Assembly: GCF_002929505.1 (NCBI RefSeq)
Contig: NZ_PJJL01000071.1
Location: 124,001 to 188,000 of the forward strand
DNA length: 64,000 bases
Direction of reading: 5' to 3'
Source of the DNA: Cryobacterium sp. Y57
GTDB taxonomy: Bacteria; Actinomycetota; Actinomycetes; Actinomycetales; Microbacteriaceae
In this document: in pieces, positions 37,510 to 46,046 of the stretch
Numbering within the stretch: position 1 is the first letter of the stretch
Layout of the letters: each line of letters starts with the position of its first letter
Position numbers and translations under genes: made by a program
Notes under the pieces: generated by a model
Database searches by the model: none
The model's input: only the letters and a program-made list of their open reading frames with translations
What the model was told of the DNA's origin: nothing

Positions 37510-38244
37510 CTACTGGGTCAGTCGGCCCAGTGCTGACCGAATCAGGCTGCCGCGAATAATCTCGAGCTGCCCGGCAATCTCGACGGCCATTTCAGCCGCC
37601 TTCGCCCGGCTGGAGGCGTCTTTGCGGCGGGAGAGCGGTACGAGCGCGCTCTCGATGAGGCCGAGTTCGCGTTCAGCAGCCCCACGAAAGCCCCGCAGAT
37701 GCCGTGGCTCGATCCCGCTGCGTTGCAGTTCCACGAGGGCGCGCAACACGTGCAGCACGCCGTCGCCGTAGTGTTCGGCGGGCAGGATGATTGATGCGGA
37801 TACGGCGTCATGCAGCAAGGTGGCGGAGGCTCCGGCCTCGCGTAGCAAGTCGTCGCGGGTCAAACGTCGCAGCGTGCCCAGCATTGACGGCCCGGGAGTG
37901 GTTCCGCCGGGCAGCACTGGCGCCAGTCCGGCATCCAGGTCAGCAAGATAGGAGCGGATGACTTTCAACGGCAGGTAATGATCGCGCTGCATCGACAGGA
38001 TCAGTCTCAGGCGATCGACGTCGCTGGCGCAAAATTTACGATAACCCGATTCCGTGCGAGCCGGCGCGACGAGGCCCTGTTCCTCGAGGAAACGCAGTTT
38101 CGACGGGGTCAGATCGGTAAATTCCGGGGTGAGTCGGGCGAGCACCTGGCCGATACTCAGCAGCGCCGCTGATCCACCAGCTTGCCCGTGAGCTGCTGAC
38201 GAAGACGCAGACACGGAACGAGCCTGGGCGGAGTTTGCCGCCAC
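37510..38244 (-). CDS. MerR family regulator, Rv1828/FtsR-like
   Basis: 244 residues. N-terminal MerR helix-turn-helix at about 28-100: LLSIGQVLARLTPEFTDLTPS, KLRFLEEQGLVAPARTESGYR, DVDRLRLILSMQRDHYLPLKVI. The C-terminal half is helical with no known ligand motif. It directly follows the FHA gene (GTG overlaps its TAG stop by one base), as Rv1828 follows garA and Cg1631 (FtsR) follows odhI. FtsR regulates ftsZ in C. glutamicum, so a role in division control is a reasonable inference here. Confidence 0.88.
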   Translation of the reverse strand: MAANSAQARSVSASSSAAHGQAGGSAALLSIGQVLARLTPEFTDLTPSKLRFLEEQGLVAPARTESGYRKFCASDVDRLRLILSMQRDHYLPLKVIRSYLADLDAGLAPVLPGGTTPGPSMLGTLRRLTRDDLLREAGASATLLHDAVSASIILPAEHYGDGVLHVLRALVELQRSGIEPRHLRGFRGAAERELGLIESALVPLSRRKDASSRAKAAEMAVEIAGQLEIIRGSLIRSALGRLTQ

Positions 38245-38858
38245 TACTCGCTCGTCGCGCGGGCGAGGTCGAGGCGCGAAGCGTAGAAGGTGAGGCGGAA
38301 CTTACCAACCTGCACCTCGGCGCCGTCGATCAGCGGAGCCGTTTCGATTCGTTCCCCGTCGAAGTAGGTGCCGTTGAGCGAGCCGAGGTCTTTTACCGTG
38401 AATGATGTGCCGTTGCGCAGAAACTCCGCGTGTCGACGCGATACCGTGACGTCGTCGAGAAAAATATCAGCATTGGGGTGGCGCCCCACGCTCGTGAGGT
38501 CAGCGTCGAGCAGAAAACGGGCACCGGCATTGGGCCCGCGGCGCACGACCATGAGAGCCGACCCCGAGGGCAAGGCCGCGATGGACTCCTGCTCTTCCGC
38601 GGTCACATTGGAATCGATGAACGCGATCTGGGTGGCGAACTCTTGGCTGAAGTTCATGGTTGTGTCGGTGCCGAGCATGTCGTGAACCGTCGTCGATTCG
38701 CCGGTCGCCTCGTCCCGGGTCGCGCCAGAAGTGGAGGATGCTGGGGTGGACTGCGCCTTGCTGGGCATTGCTTCGCCTGTCGTCGGGTTTTCGGGCTGAT
38801 CTGCGGGCACGGGCTCGTTCTGCTCCTTGTAATTTTTTTTTCCGGATAGATCGACCAT
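38244..38858 (-). CDS. GarA/OdhI-type FHA regulator
   Basis: 204 residues. The C-terminal FHA domain (about 100-195) has SVGRHPNADIFLDDVTVSRRHAEF and DLGSLNGTYFDG, with the phosphothreonine-binding GR, S and N residues intact. The N-terminal tail, longer than in GarA (about 95 residues), contains DTTMNF (65-70), matching the ETTS-type motif whose threonines are phosphorylated by PknB/PknG and control binding to 2-oxoglutarate dehydrogenase. It probably links kinase signalling to TCA flux. Downstream are the MerR genes; upstream is pgsA. Confidence 0.88.
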   Translation of the reverse strand: MVDLSGKKNYKEQNEPVPADQPENPTTGEAMPSKAQSTPASSTSGATRDEATGESTTVHDMLGTDTTMNFSQEFATQIAFIDSNVTAEEQESIAALPSGSALMVVRRGPNAGARFLLDADLTSVGRHPNADIFLDDVTVSRRHAEFLRNGTSFTVKDLGSLNGTYFDGERIETAPLIDGAEVQVGKFRLTFYASRLDLARATSE

Positions 38859-38869
38859 CTATGCACCCC

Positions 38870-39487
38870 CTATCGATCCAGCGTATCGGAAGATACACCC
38901 GGGGCGACCCTCGGCAATCGAATCACTCGCATCGTTTCGCGAGCGTAGACGATGCCAGCCCACCAGTACAGAAAAGCGCCCCACAGGCCAAAGGCCCACC
39001 CCACCGGCTGCGACCACCATTCCAGTTGCGGAAAGGCCTGCCCGAGCATGATCATCGGCAGAGCGTAGAACAAGCAGAAGGTAGCAACCTTGCCCAAGAG
39101 GTGCACGGGTAGCGGGCCAAACCCGAAATTGGCGAGGATGATCCCCAAAGCCAGCAGAAAGATGTCGCGCCCGACGACGACCAGCACAATCCACCACGGA
39201 AAAAGGTCACGCCAGGCGAGCCCGATCAGAGCCGCAAAGATGTAGAGGCGATCGGCGGCCGGATCCAGCAGTTGCCCGAGACGAGTGATCTGGTTCCAGC
39301 GCCGCGCGAGAAAACCGTCGAGCCAGTCGGTGACACTGGAAATGCTGAGCACGACCAGAGCCCAGGCATCTTCTCCCTGGGCGAGGAGCACGAGAAAAAC
39401 CGGCACCAGCACCAGCCGCAGAAAGCTCAGCATGTTGGGCAAGGTCAGCACCCGGTCGCTCACCACCATGTTCGCTGCCCAAGTCAC
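38870..39487 (-). CDS. CDP-alcohol phosphatidyltransferase (PgsA-like)
   Basis: 205-residue membrane enzyme. The CDP-alcohol motif is complete: D57-G58, A61-R62, G71, D75 and D79 within DGFLARRWNQITRLGQ and LDPAADR. Five or six hydrophobic segments follow. Its place beside the FHA gene matches pgsA2 (Rv1822) of M. tuberculosis, so phosphatidylglycerophosphate or cardiolipin synthesis is the likely role; exact alcohol acceptor is not determined by sequence. Confidence 0.9.
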   Translation of the reverse strand: MTWAANMVVSDRVLTLPNMLSFLRLVLVPVFLVLLAQGEDAWALVVLSISSVTDWLDGFLARRWNQITRLGQLLDPAADRLYIFAALIGLAWRDLFPWWIVLVVVGRDIFLLALGIILANFGFGPLPVHLLGKVATFCLFYALPMIMLGQAFPQLEWWSQPVGWAFGLWGAFLYWWAGIVYARETMRVIRLPRVAPGVSSDTLDR

Positions 39488-39514
39488 GGTTCGAGTCTAT
39501 CGAATGGGCTAAAT

Positions 39515-40030
39515 TCAGCCGAGCCGCCCCCGCAGTGCGGGCCAGCTGACGGCAAAACCGGGATGGAGGGCGAGGAGGTCAACGGTATCGGCCGAAACCC
39601 AGCGCAGGGCGATGCTCTCCTGATCGCTGATGACAGGTACAAATTCCTCCGTCGCCTCCACGACAACGGTGGTGTAGGACCAGAATCCCAGGTCGAGCAG
39701 AGATGTGAATTTCACCTCCACCAAGTGGGCTGGCACGCCGGCTTCCTCCCTGGCTTCGCGCAGGGCGGCGTTGATCGCGGTTTCGTTTTCGTGGCGGGCA
39801 CCACCGGGCAGCCCCCAGGTATCGCCAAAATGGCTCCACAGCGCGCGGTGCTGCAGCAGTACACCCAAGCGGGGGTGGTGCACGAGCAGTCCGGCCGCTC
39901 CGAATCGGCCCCAGAATTTGCGGCCGTCAGGAGCATGCACCCACGCATCACCGCTGTCCCGGTTGGGGCTGGCTGAGGGGATCGCAGCCCCGTGCGCGCT
40001 GCTTGCATCGACACCCGAACTGTCAGTCAT
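39515..40030 (-). CDS. Nudix hydrolase
   Basis: 171 residues. The Nudix box is complete: G77, E83 and REAREEAG (91-98). A 30-residue unstructured N-terminus precedes FWGRFGAAGLLVHHP. The substrate is not predictable; it may clear oxidised nucleotides or other diphosphates. ATG at 40030; the open frame further upstream is unconserved. Confidence 0.88.
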   Translation of the reverse strand: MTDSSGVDASSAHGAAIPSASPNRDSGDAWVHAPDGRKFWGRFGAAGLLVHHPRLGVLLQHRALWSHFGDTWGLPGGARHENETAINAALREAREEAGVPAHLVEVKFTSLLDLGFWSYTTVVVEATEEFVPVISDQESIALRWVSADTVDLLALHPGFAVSWPALRGRLG

Positions 40031-40085
40031 GCTCCAAGCATGCCTCACCCACGCCCGAGATGCATGCGAAACATTGTCCGTTTTC

Positions 40086-40640
40086 TTAGATCGACATGAT
40101 CGCGTGCACCGGCGCGGTACCGAGCCGTTCACGGCCGTGCAGGTCGGTCAGCTCGAGCACGACACCGACTCCCGTGAGGGTATAGCCGGCCCGCTCGATG
40201 AGGCGGCTTGTGGCGGCAATGGTGCCGCCGGTAGCGAGCACATCGTCCAGGATGAGTACGCGGGTACCGGCCGGAAGCTGTCCGACTTCGAGTTCGAGCC
40301 GAGCCGAGCCGTATTCCAGGTCGTATTCTTCGATCAAGACGGTGCCGGGCAATTTGCCGCCTTTGCGCACGGCCAGCACGGCCGCATTGGCCGCGTAGCC
40401 GACGGCGGCGGCCAGGAGGAAGCCGCGGGCTTCGATGCCGGCCACAGCGTCGAACTGCCCGCGGTGCTGATCGGCGAGGTCATCGATGATCGCACGAAAA
40501 GCGACGGCATCGGCAAAGACCGGGTTGAGGTCGCGGAACAGAATGTTCGGCTGGGGAAAGTCAGGATAGGAGGCCAGCAGAGCCTCGACGTGGGCGGCGG
40601 CCAATGACGGCGAAGCGTCGGGTGCAGAGATTTGAGTCAC
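40086..40640 (-). CDS. apt: Adenine phosphoribosyltransferase
   Basis: 184-residue purine salvage enzyme making AMP from adenine and PRPP. PRPP-binding loop VLILDDVLATGGT at 128-140, also FPQPNILFRDLNPVF, GIEARGFLLAAAV and RKGGKLPG. GTG start at 40640. Neighbours are the Nudix gene and the divergent carotenoid regulator, with no functional link seen. Confidence 0.96.
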   Translation of the reverse strand: MTQISAPDASPSLAAAHVEALLASYPDFPQPNILFRDLNPVFADAVAFRAIIDDLADQHRGQFDAVAGIEARGFLLAAAVGYAANAAVLAVRKGGKLPGTVLIEEYDLEYGSARLELEVGQLPAGTRVLILDDVLATGGTIAATSRLIERAGYTLTGVGVVLELTDLHGRERLGTAPVHAIMSI

Positions 40641-40682
40641 TGATTTATCTTAAGCGGCACTGTGGCAGCGGTAGAACGGCCG

Positions 40683-41225
40683 TCAGGACTCGATCGATTG
40701 TTCGAGGGTGGTCGCTTCGGAACCTGGCCTGATGGCGATGGCGCTCATTGCCTCGAGAAAATGCACCACGGCCGCCTGCTGGTCAGCAGTGAGATCGAGT
40801 GCGACCTTCATCAGCTGATCATGGGTGCCCGCCAGCGCGCGACGCATCTGGACGTGCGATGCCTGCGTGGCGAACAGCCGCTGAGCACGACCATCGTCGG
40901 GATTCACCTCCCGGCGAATATGGCCGGAGGCAGTGAGCCTGGAGAGGAGTTTCGCCGTGGCGGCAGAGGAGATATTCAGGAATTCGCTCAAATTCTTGGG
41001 GCTGGCGACCCGGCTCTGGCGTTCGCAGGCGATGAGGTGACGGATGGCCATCAGGTCGGTTTCGTTCACGCGCATGTCAGCCTGGGCGCGACGACGCATC
41101 ACGGCGTCAGCAACTCGAAACCGGCGTACGGCGCGTAGGACCTCCATTGCCGAAGAAACTCCAGCATTTTTAGGGTCGTACCAGTACGTCCCGGCTTCTG
41201 GCGGGCTACTCTCATGGTGGGACAT
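40683..41225 (-). CDS. crtR: MarR family regulator of carotenoid genes (CrtR-like)
   Basis: 180 residues, with a MarR winged helix at about 65-140: LMAIRHLIACERQSRVASPKNL, ISSAATAKLLSRLTASGHIRREVNPDDGRAQRL (in pieces). It is divergent from idi-crtE, the arrangement of C. glutamicum crtR, whose MarR product represses carotenogenesis and is released by geranylgeranyl diphosphate. The name here is by analogy. ATG at 41225 has no Shine-Dalgarno but TACCAT (41237-41232) six bases upstream suggests a leaderless mRNA. The open frame beyond 41225 over idi is a shadow. Confidence 0.82.
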   Translation of the reverse strand: MSHHESSPPEAGTYWYDPKNAGVSSAMEVLRAVRRFRVADAVMRRRAQADMRVNETDLMAIRHLIACERQSRVASPKNLSEFLNISSAATAKLLSRLTASGHIRREVNPDDGRAQRLFATQASHVQMRRALAGTHDQLMKVALDLTADQQAAVVHFLEAMSAIAIRPGSEATTLEQSIES

Positions 41226-41250
41226 ACAACCATGGTAACGTGGAACGTCG

Positions 41251-41285
41251 CTAACCTGGTTAGTTATTTGAATCATGGCCAGGTT
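41251..41285. promoter_or_regulatory. Candidate CrtR operator in divergent carotenoid region
   Basis: CTAACCTGGTTAG at 41251-41263 is a perfect palindrome with 6-bp arms. AACCTGG at 41253-41259 also has an inverted match, CCAGGTT, at 41279-41285. The element overlaps the likely -35 region of the regulator and lies 44 bases before the idi start, the right place to control both directions. Confidence 0.6.
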
Positions 41286-41306
41286 GAACTGAGGAGGGGA
41301 GCCCAC

Positions 41307-41846
41307 GTGCAGACCACAAACGCTCTTGATGAACAGGTAATCCTTCTCGATCAGGAGGGGCACCACATCGGCACCGCGCCGAAGTACAGTGTGCACGGTT
41401 TAGACACGGCGCTCCACCTGGCCTTCTCCTGCTACGTCCTCAACCCGCTCGGTGAGGTGCTGGTCACCCGCCGGGCGCTGACGAAAAAGGCGTGGCCGGG
41501 GGTGTGGACCAACTCGGTCTGTGGGCATCCGCTGCCCGCTGAGCCACCGACGCACGCTGTCACCCGCCGGGCTGATTATGAACTCGGGCTCAAGCTCGAC
41601 AATGTCCACCTCGCCCTCCCCCTGTTCCGGTACCGTGCCACCGACAGTAGCGGCATTGTCGAAAACGAAATCTGCCCGGTCTACGTCGCGACAACCCTGC
41701 AAGAGCCAACGCCGAACCCTGACGAAGTCGCCGAATACGCTTGGACCCGACCAGCGGACCTGTACCGTGCGGTTACGGATGCCCCGTGGGCGTTCAGTCC
41801 GTGGATGGTGCTCCAAATGCAGCAACTGGACGATTTTCGTGCTTGA
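41307..41846 (+). CDS. idi: Isopentenyl-diphosphate delta-isomerase, type I
   Basis: 179-residue Nudix-fold enzyme interconverting IPP and DMAPP. Catalytic cysteine lies in TNSVCGHP, and the catalytic glutamate in ENEICPVYV; HLAFSCYVLNPLGEVLVTRR is the conserved Nudix-like strand. GTG at 41307 is fixed by the strong GAGGAGGGG just upstream. First gene of the carotenoid operon; its 3' end overlaps crtE by eight bases. Confidence 0.95.
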   Translation: MQTTNALDEQVILLDQEGHHIGTAPKYSVHGLDTALHLAFSCYVLNPLGEVLVTRRALTKKAWPGVWTNSVCGHPLPAEPPTHAVTRRADYELGLKLDNVHLALPLFRYRATDSSGIVENEICPVYVATTLQEPTPNPDEVAEYAWTRPADLYRAVTDAPWAFSPWMVLQMQQLDDFRA

Positions 41847-42885
41847 CACCGTTGCGGCGGGCGTCGAGACCGAACTAGCCCGTTTTTTCGCCGCAGCACG
41901 ACTGCGTGCGAGTGACTACGGCGAACACTATGTTGCCCTGTGGGATTCTCTGGAGCAGGCCAGCAGCGGCGGTAAACGAGTACGGCCCGCTCTGGTGCTC
42001 GCGGCCTATGCCGGTTTCGGTGGGCGTGATCAGGCCCTCGTGTCACCGGTCGCGGTGAGTTTTGAACTGCTGCACACGGCGTTCCTGATTCATGACGACG
42101 TGATCGACCATGACCTGGCCCGGCGCGGAGTAGCCAACATCGCCGGACGGTTCACTGACCGCGCTCTGGCGCACGGAGCCTCCGCTGATCAGGCCGGTGT
42201 CTGGGCGGCCGCTGCGGCCATTCTCGCCGGCGACCTCGCGCTGAGTGAAGCGCATCGTGCGCTGGCCAAACTGCCGCTCGACGTGCCCACCAGGCTGCGG
42301 CTGGTTGACCTGCTCGACCGAGCGGTCTTCGTCTCGGCCGCCGGGGAGCTGGCCGACGTCACCAACAGCTCGGCGGGGCATCCACTCACCATGGCCGAGG
42401 TCATCGCCACGCTGGAGAACAAGACCGCGGTGTACTCCTTTGAAGCACCACTCCAGGCCGGGGCCGTGCTGGCCGGCGCATCGGCCGAGGCGATTCGTCT
42501 GCTCGGGCGCTACGGACGCCTCGTCGGGGTGGCGTTTCAGCTCACCGACGATCTGCTCGGAGTGTTCGGCGATCCCGTCAAGACCGGCAAGAGTGTCACC
42601 GCTGACCTGCGCGAAGGCAAACAGACCGCCCTGATCGCCCACGCCGGCGGTACCGAAAGCTGGTCGTTGATTGCGCCCTATCTCGGCAAAGTCGATCTCA
42701 GCGAGGAGGAGGCCGAACGGGCGCGGGAGCACCTGCGTGCGTGCGGTGCGAAAGCCGCCGCTGAGGGGCTGGCCTATGACCATTCCCGCCTGGCGGTCGA
42801 AACGCTCAGCCCGGCGATCATTCCGGCAAACCTGCGCGCGACCCTGATCGAGCTGGCCGAGGCCGCCGTGAATCGAGCCCACTAG
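41839..42885 (+). CDS. crtE: Geranylgeranyl diphosphate synthase
   Basis: 348-residue prenyl transferase. GGKRVRP (44-50), DDVID at 86-90 and DDLLG at 237-241 are intact. In this operon the product should be C20 GGPP for phytoene synthesis. GTG at 41839 overlaps the end of idi; the open frame upstream runs out of frame through idi. Distinct from the paralogue at 19,620. Confidence 0.93.
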   Translation: MLDTVAAGVETELARFFAAARLRASDYGEHYVALWDSLEQASSGGKRVRPALVLAAYAGFGGRDQALVSPVAVSFELLHTAFLIHDDVIDHDLARRGVANIAGRFTDRALAHGASADQAGVWAAAAAILAGDLALSEAHRALAKLPLDVPTRLRLVDLLDRAVFVSAAGELADVTNSSAGHPLTMAEVIATLENKTAVYSFEAPLQAGAVLAGASAEAIRLLGRYGRLVGVAFQLTDDLLGVFGDPVKTGKSVTADLREGKQTALIAHAGGTESWSLIAPYLGKVDLSEEEAERAREHLRACGAKAAAEGLAYDHSRLAVETLSPAIIPANLRATLIELAEAAVNRAH

Positions 42886-43805
42886 TGAGCCAGCGCATGA
42901 GCCACCAGCCAGCCGTGCCCACGCAAACGCGCTCGGACACGAATCTGTTCAAGTACGCGCAGACGGCGCAGGCCAGCTCGACGATGGTGATCGGACATTA
43001 CTCCACGTCGTTCGGACTCGCCGCTCGGCTGCTGACAGCCCAGGTGCGCACGCCGGTCCGCACGATCTATGCCCTGGTACGCATTGCCGACGAGATCGTC
43101 GACGGAGCTGCCGCCGAGGCCGGCGTCTCGGTTGCTGAACAGCGGCAGCTGCTCGACGATCTCGAACGCGAGACCGAGCGCGCGATCGTGCGCGGCTACA
43201 GCACCAATCTCGTGGTGCACGCTTTCGCAGCGACGGCCCGCCAGTGTGGCATCGACTTCACCCTGATCGCGCCCTTCTTCGCATCGATGCGCCGCGATCT
43301 CGATCCGACCCCGTTTAGCGCTGAAGGCGTCGCCGAATACATTTACGGCTCCGCGGAAGTGATCGGGCTTATGTGCCTGCGCTGTTTCGTGCACTGGTCC
43401 CCGCGTAGCGCCACCGAACTTGCCGTGCTTGAAGATGGCGCCCGTCACCTCGGCGCTGCCTTTCAGAAGATCAACTTTCTGCGCGACTTATCATGTGACC
43501 GAGAGACGCTCGGCCGCAACTATTTTCCGGGGATTGATCCCCTGAACCTCAACGACGAGCAGAAGACCGTGATCCTCGACGACATTGACGCCGATTTGGC
43601 CATTGCCAGCGCCGTTTTGCCGTTGCTGCCGCCCGGTTGCCGGCGGGCCGTGACCGCAGCACAGGGGCTGTTCACTCGATTGTCCAGACGGTTGCGGTCG
43701 ACCCAGGCCGATCAGTTATTGCGCTCCCGCGTGCGGGTGCCAGATGGAGAGAAACTCATGATCGCACTGACTTCGAGCATCGGCCCCGGAGCGTGGAAGC
43801 GATGA
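42885..43805 (+). CDS. crtB: Phytoene synthase
   Basis: 306-residue squalene/phytoene synthase-family enzyme joining two GGPP to phytoene. Aspartate-rich substrate-Mg motifs DEIVD (about 68-72) and a second near FLRDLSCD; YALVRIADEIVDGA and AFQKINFLRDL are characteristic. GTG at 42885 overlaps the crtE stop by one base; ATG at 42897 is an alternative. Confidence 0.95.
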   Translation: MSQRMSHQPAVPTQTRSDTNLFKYAQTAQASSTMVIGHYSTSFGLAARLLTAQVRTPVRTIYALVRIADEIVDGAAAEAGVSVAEQRQLLDDLERETERAIVRGYSTNLVVHAFAATARQCGIDFTLIAPFFASMRRDLDPTPFSAEGVAEYIYGSAEVIGLMCLRCFVHWSPRSATELAVLEDGARHLGAAFQKINFLRDLSCDRETLGRNYFPGIDPLNLNDEQKTVILDDIDADLAIASAVLPLLPPGCRRAVTAAQGLFTRLSRRLRSTQADQLLRSRVRVPDGEKLMIALTSSIGPGAWKR

Positions 43806-45409
43806 CACGCACCATTGTGATCGGTGGCGGTATCGCCGGTCTGGCCAGCGCCGCCCTGTTGGCCCGCGACGGCCACGACGTCACGCTGTTGGAATCCCGG
43901 GCAGAGCTCGGTGGACGGGCCGGACTCTGGGAGTCCGAAGGATTCCGCTTCGACACCGGCCCGTCGTGGTACCTGATGCCCGAGGTTTTCGAGCACTTCT
44001 ACCGCCTGTTCGGCACGAGCGCGGCGCAGCAGCTCGATCTCGTGAAACTGGATCCCGGCTACCGGGTGCTCTTTGAGGACGATGCCCGGCCGGTTGACAT
44101 TCGCAGCGACCGTGCCGCGAACATCCGTTTGTTCGAGTCGGTGCAACCAGGGGCCGGCCAGGCGCTCGATCGCTACCTCGACTCAGCCGCCGAAACCTAC
44201 GACATGGCCGTGAAACGGTTTTTGTATTCGAGCTTCGAGTCGTTCCGACCGTTTCTGGTACCCGACGTGCTGCGGCGCCTGGCGCGATTGGCTCGACTGC
44301 TGCTACAGCCACTTGACAAGTTCATTGCCGGGTATGTGAGCGACCCACGACTGCGTCAGATTCTCGGGTACCCGGCCGTTTTCCTGGGGTCAGCACCGAA
44401 CCTGACACCGTCGATGTACCACTTGATGAGCCATCTGGACCTCGCCGACGGGGTGCTCTACCCGCAGGGCGGCTTCAGCACGCTGATCGAGAGCATCGCC
44501 GCGATCGCCCGCGCCGAAGGCGTTCGCATCATCGCCGAAGCGCGAGTGAGCGCCATTCGGGTCAGTGCCGACAAGATGGTGCACGGGGTCAGCTACATCG
44601 ACAGCTCCGGACAACCGCACGACCTCGACGCCGACATCGTGGTGTCGTCCGCTGACCTGCACCATACCGAGACCGAACTGGTTCCCGCCGAGTTGCAGAC
44701 CTATCCGGAGCGTTGGTGGACCAAGCGCATGTCGGGTCCCGGTGCCGTGCTGGTCATGCTCGGCGTGAGCGGCCCACTCCCCCAGCTGCAGCACCATTCC
44801 CTGTTTTTCACGACCGACTGGGGCACGAACTTCGGGCAGATCTTCGGTAAGAATACCTCCGTACCGTCCCCGGCATCGCTGTACGTGTGCATGCCGAGCG
44901 CGACCGACCCCTCGGTCGCGCCTGCCGGTGACAGCAACCTGTTCATGCTGGTGCCCGTACCGGCCGATGTGACGCTCGGTGCTGGAGGCATCAACGGCGC
45001 CGGTTCAGCCACGATCGAGCGCATAGCGGACGCCGCCATCGCGCAGGTTGCCCAGTGGGCCGGCGTACCCGACCTTGCCGAACGCGTCACGGTGCGACGC
45101 ACGGTCGGCCCGGCCGACTTCGCCGACGACCTGAACAGCTGGAAGGGCGGCGCCCTGGGCCCAGCACACACCCTGCGGCAAAGTGCTTTCTTGCGCGGCA
45201 CGAACATGTCCAAGAAGATTGCCGGTCTGTACTACGCCGGCGGCACCACCATCCCCGGTATCGGCCTGCCGATGTGCCTGATCAGCGCGGAGATCTTACT
45301 CAAACGGATTCGACATGACACAACGACGGAACCGCTCGCTGAACCGCTGCCGGCACGCCGCTTCGGCCCCGGTGCGGCCCCAGCGGAGTCCGCGCACCGG
45401 CGGTCGTGA
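43802..45409 (+). CDS. crtI: Phytoene desaturase (lycopene-forming)
   Basis: 535-residue FAD enzyme introducing double bases into phytoene to form lycopene, probably four desaturations. N-terminal dinucleotide fold IVIGGGIAGLASAALLARDG, then LESRAELGGRAG; C-terminal GLYYAGGTTIPGIGLPM binds FAD. ATG at 43802 overlaps crtB by four bases. The last 30 residues are Pro/Ala/Arg-rich and overlap crtYe. Confidence 0.95.
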   Translation: MTRTIVIGGGIAGLASAALLARDGHDVTLLESRAELGGRAGLWESEGFRFDTGPSWYLMPEVFEHFYRLFGTSAAQQLDLVKLDPGYRVLFEDDARPVDIRSDRAANIRLFESVQPGAGQALDRYLDSAAETYDMAVKRFLYSSFESFRPFLVPDVLRRLARLARLLLQPLDKFIAGYVSDPRLRQILGYPAVFLGSAPNLTPSMYHLMSHLDLADGVLYPQGGFSTLIESIAAIARAEGVRIIAEARVSAIRVSADKMVHGVSYIDSSGQPHDLDADIVVSSADLHHTETELVPAELQTYPERWWTKRMSGPGAVLVMLGVSGPLPQLQHHSLFFTTDWGTNFGQIFGKNTSVPSPASLYVCMPSATDPSVAPAGDSNLFMLVPVPADVTLGAGGINGAGSATIERIADAAIAQVAQWAGVPDLAERVTVRRTVGPADFADDLNSWKGGALGPAHTLRQSAFLRGTNMSKKIAGLYYAGGTTIPGIGLPMCLISAEILLKRIRHDTTTEPLAEPLPARRFGPGAAPAESAHRRS

Positions 45410-45729
45410 GCGTTCTGTACCTGCTGGTACTGTTCGTTGCGCTCGGAGGCATGACAGTGCTGGATTGGCGCTTCCGCCTCTTCTTCTGGTACTCGCCCCT
45501 TCGGGCCAGCTTCGTGCTCGGCATCGGAGTGCTGTTCTTTCTCCTCTGGGACCTCGCCGGTATTGGCCTCGGCATCTTCTACCGAGGTGAGACCACGCTG
45601 ATGACCGGCGTGCAGCTGGCGCCGGAACTGCCACTCGAGGAATTCTTCTTCCTGACCTTTCTCTGCTACCTCACCATGAATCTCGTGCAGGCTGCCCGAC
45701 TCGTACTGGCGCGGCGGGCAGCGCAATGA
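45406..45729 (+). CDS. crtYe: Lycopene epsilon-cyclase subunit CrtYe type
   Basis: 107-residue membrane protein with three hydrophobic segments and the conserved FRLFFWYSPLR and PELPLEEFFFLTFLCYL motifs of heterodimeric bacterial cyclases. It works with crtYf to close the ends of C50 flavuxanthin. GTG start overlapping crtI by four bases. Confidence 0.88.
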   Translation: MSVLYLLVLFVALGGMTVLDWRFRLFFWYSPLRASFVLGIGVLFFLLWDLAGIGLGIFYRGETTLMTGVQLAPELPLEEFFFLTFLCYLTMNLVQAARLVLARRAAQ

Positions 45730-46046
45730 CGTACCTGTTGTTGAATGCGGTTTTTCTCGTCGTTGCGGCTCTGGTGGCCGTCGTGGCAGTGAAGCGCCGG
45801 CTCGTCTCGGTCCGTTTCCTCTCAGCCGTGGCTGGTGCGCTCACGCTCACCCTGCTACTGACGGCCATGTTCGATAACCTGATGATTGGGGCTGGGCTGT
45901 TCAGCTACGACCCGGAGCATATTTCGGGTGTGTTGATCGGTCTCGCCCCGATCGAAGATTTTGCTTACCCACTGGCCGCGGCGATTCTACTTCCGGCTTT
46001 GTGGGTGATTTCGGGCGGTACCAGGTTAGGACGAACGGATGACTGA
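45726..46046 (+). CDS. crtYf: Lycopene epsilon-cyclase subunit CrtYf type
   Basis: 106-residue second half of the split cyclase. Three hydrophobic segments, the conserved DNLMIGAGLFSYDPEHISG and GLAPIEDFAYP motifs. The first four bases overlap crtYe and its end overlaps crtEb, implying cotranslation of the partners. Ring type (epsilon versus gamma) cannot be settled from this sequence alone. Confidence 0.88.
   Translation: MTYLLLNAVFLVVAALVAVVAVKRRLVSVRFLSAVAGALTLTLLLTAMFDNLMIGAGLFSYDPEHISGVLIGLAPIEDFAYPLAAAILLPALWVISGGTRLGRTDD

Noticed and set aside
37314-37559. Small plus-strand open frame (81 codons) in the gap between the two MerR genes
   Set aside because: No ribosome-binding site, no family motif, and it runs into the Rv1828-like gene on the other strand.
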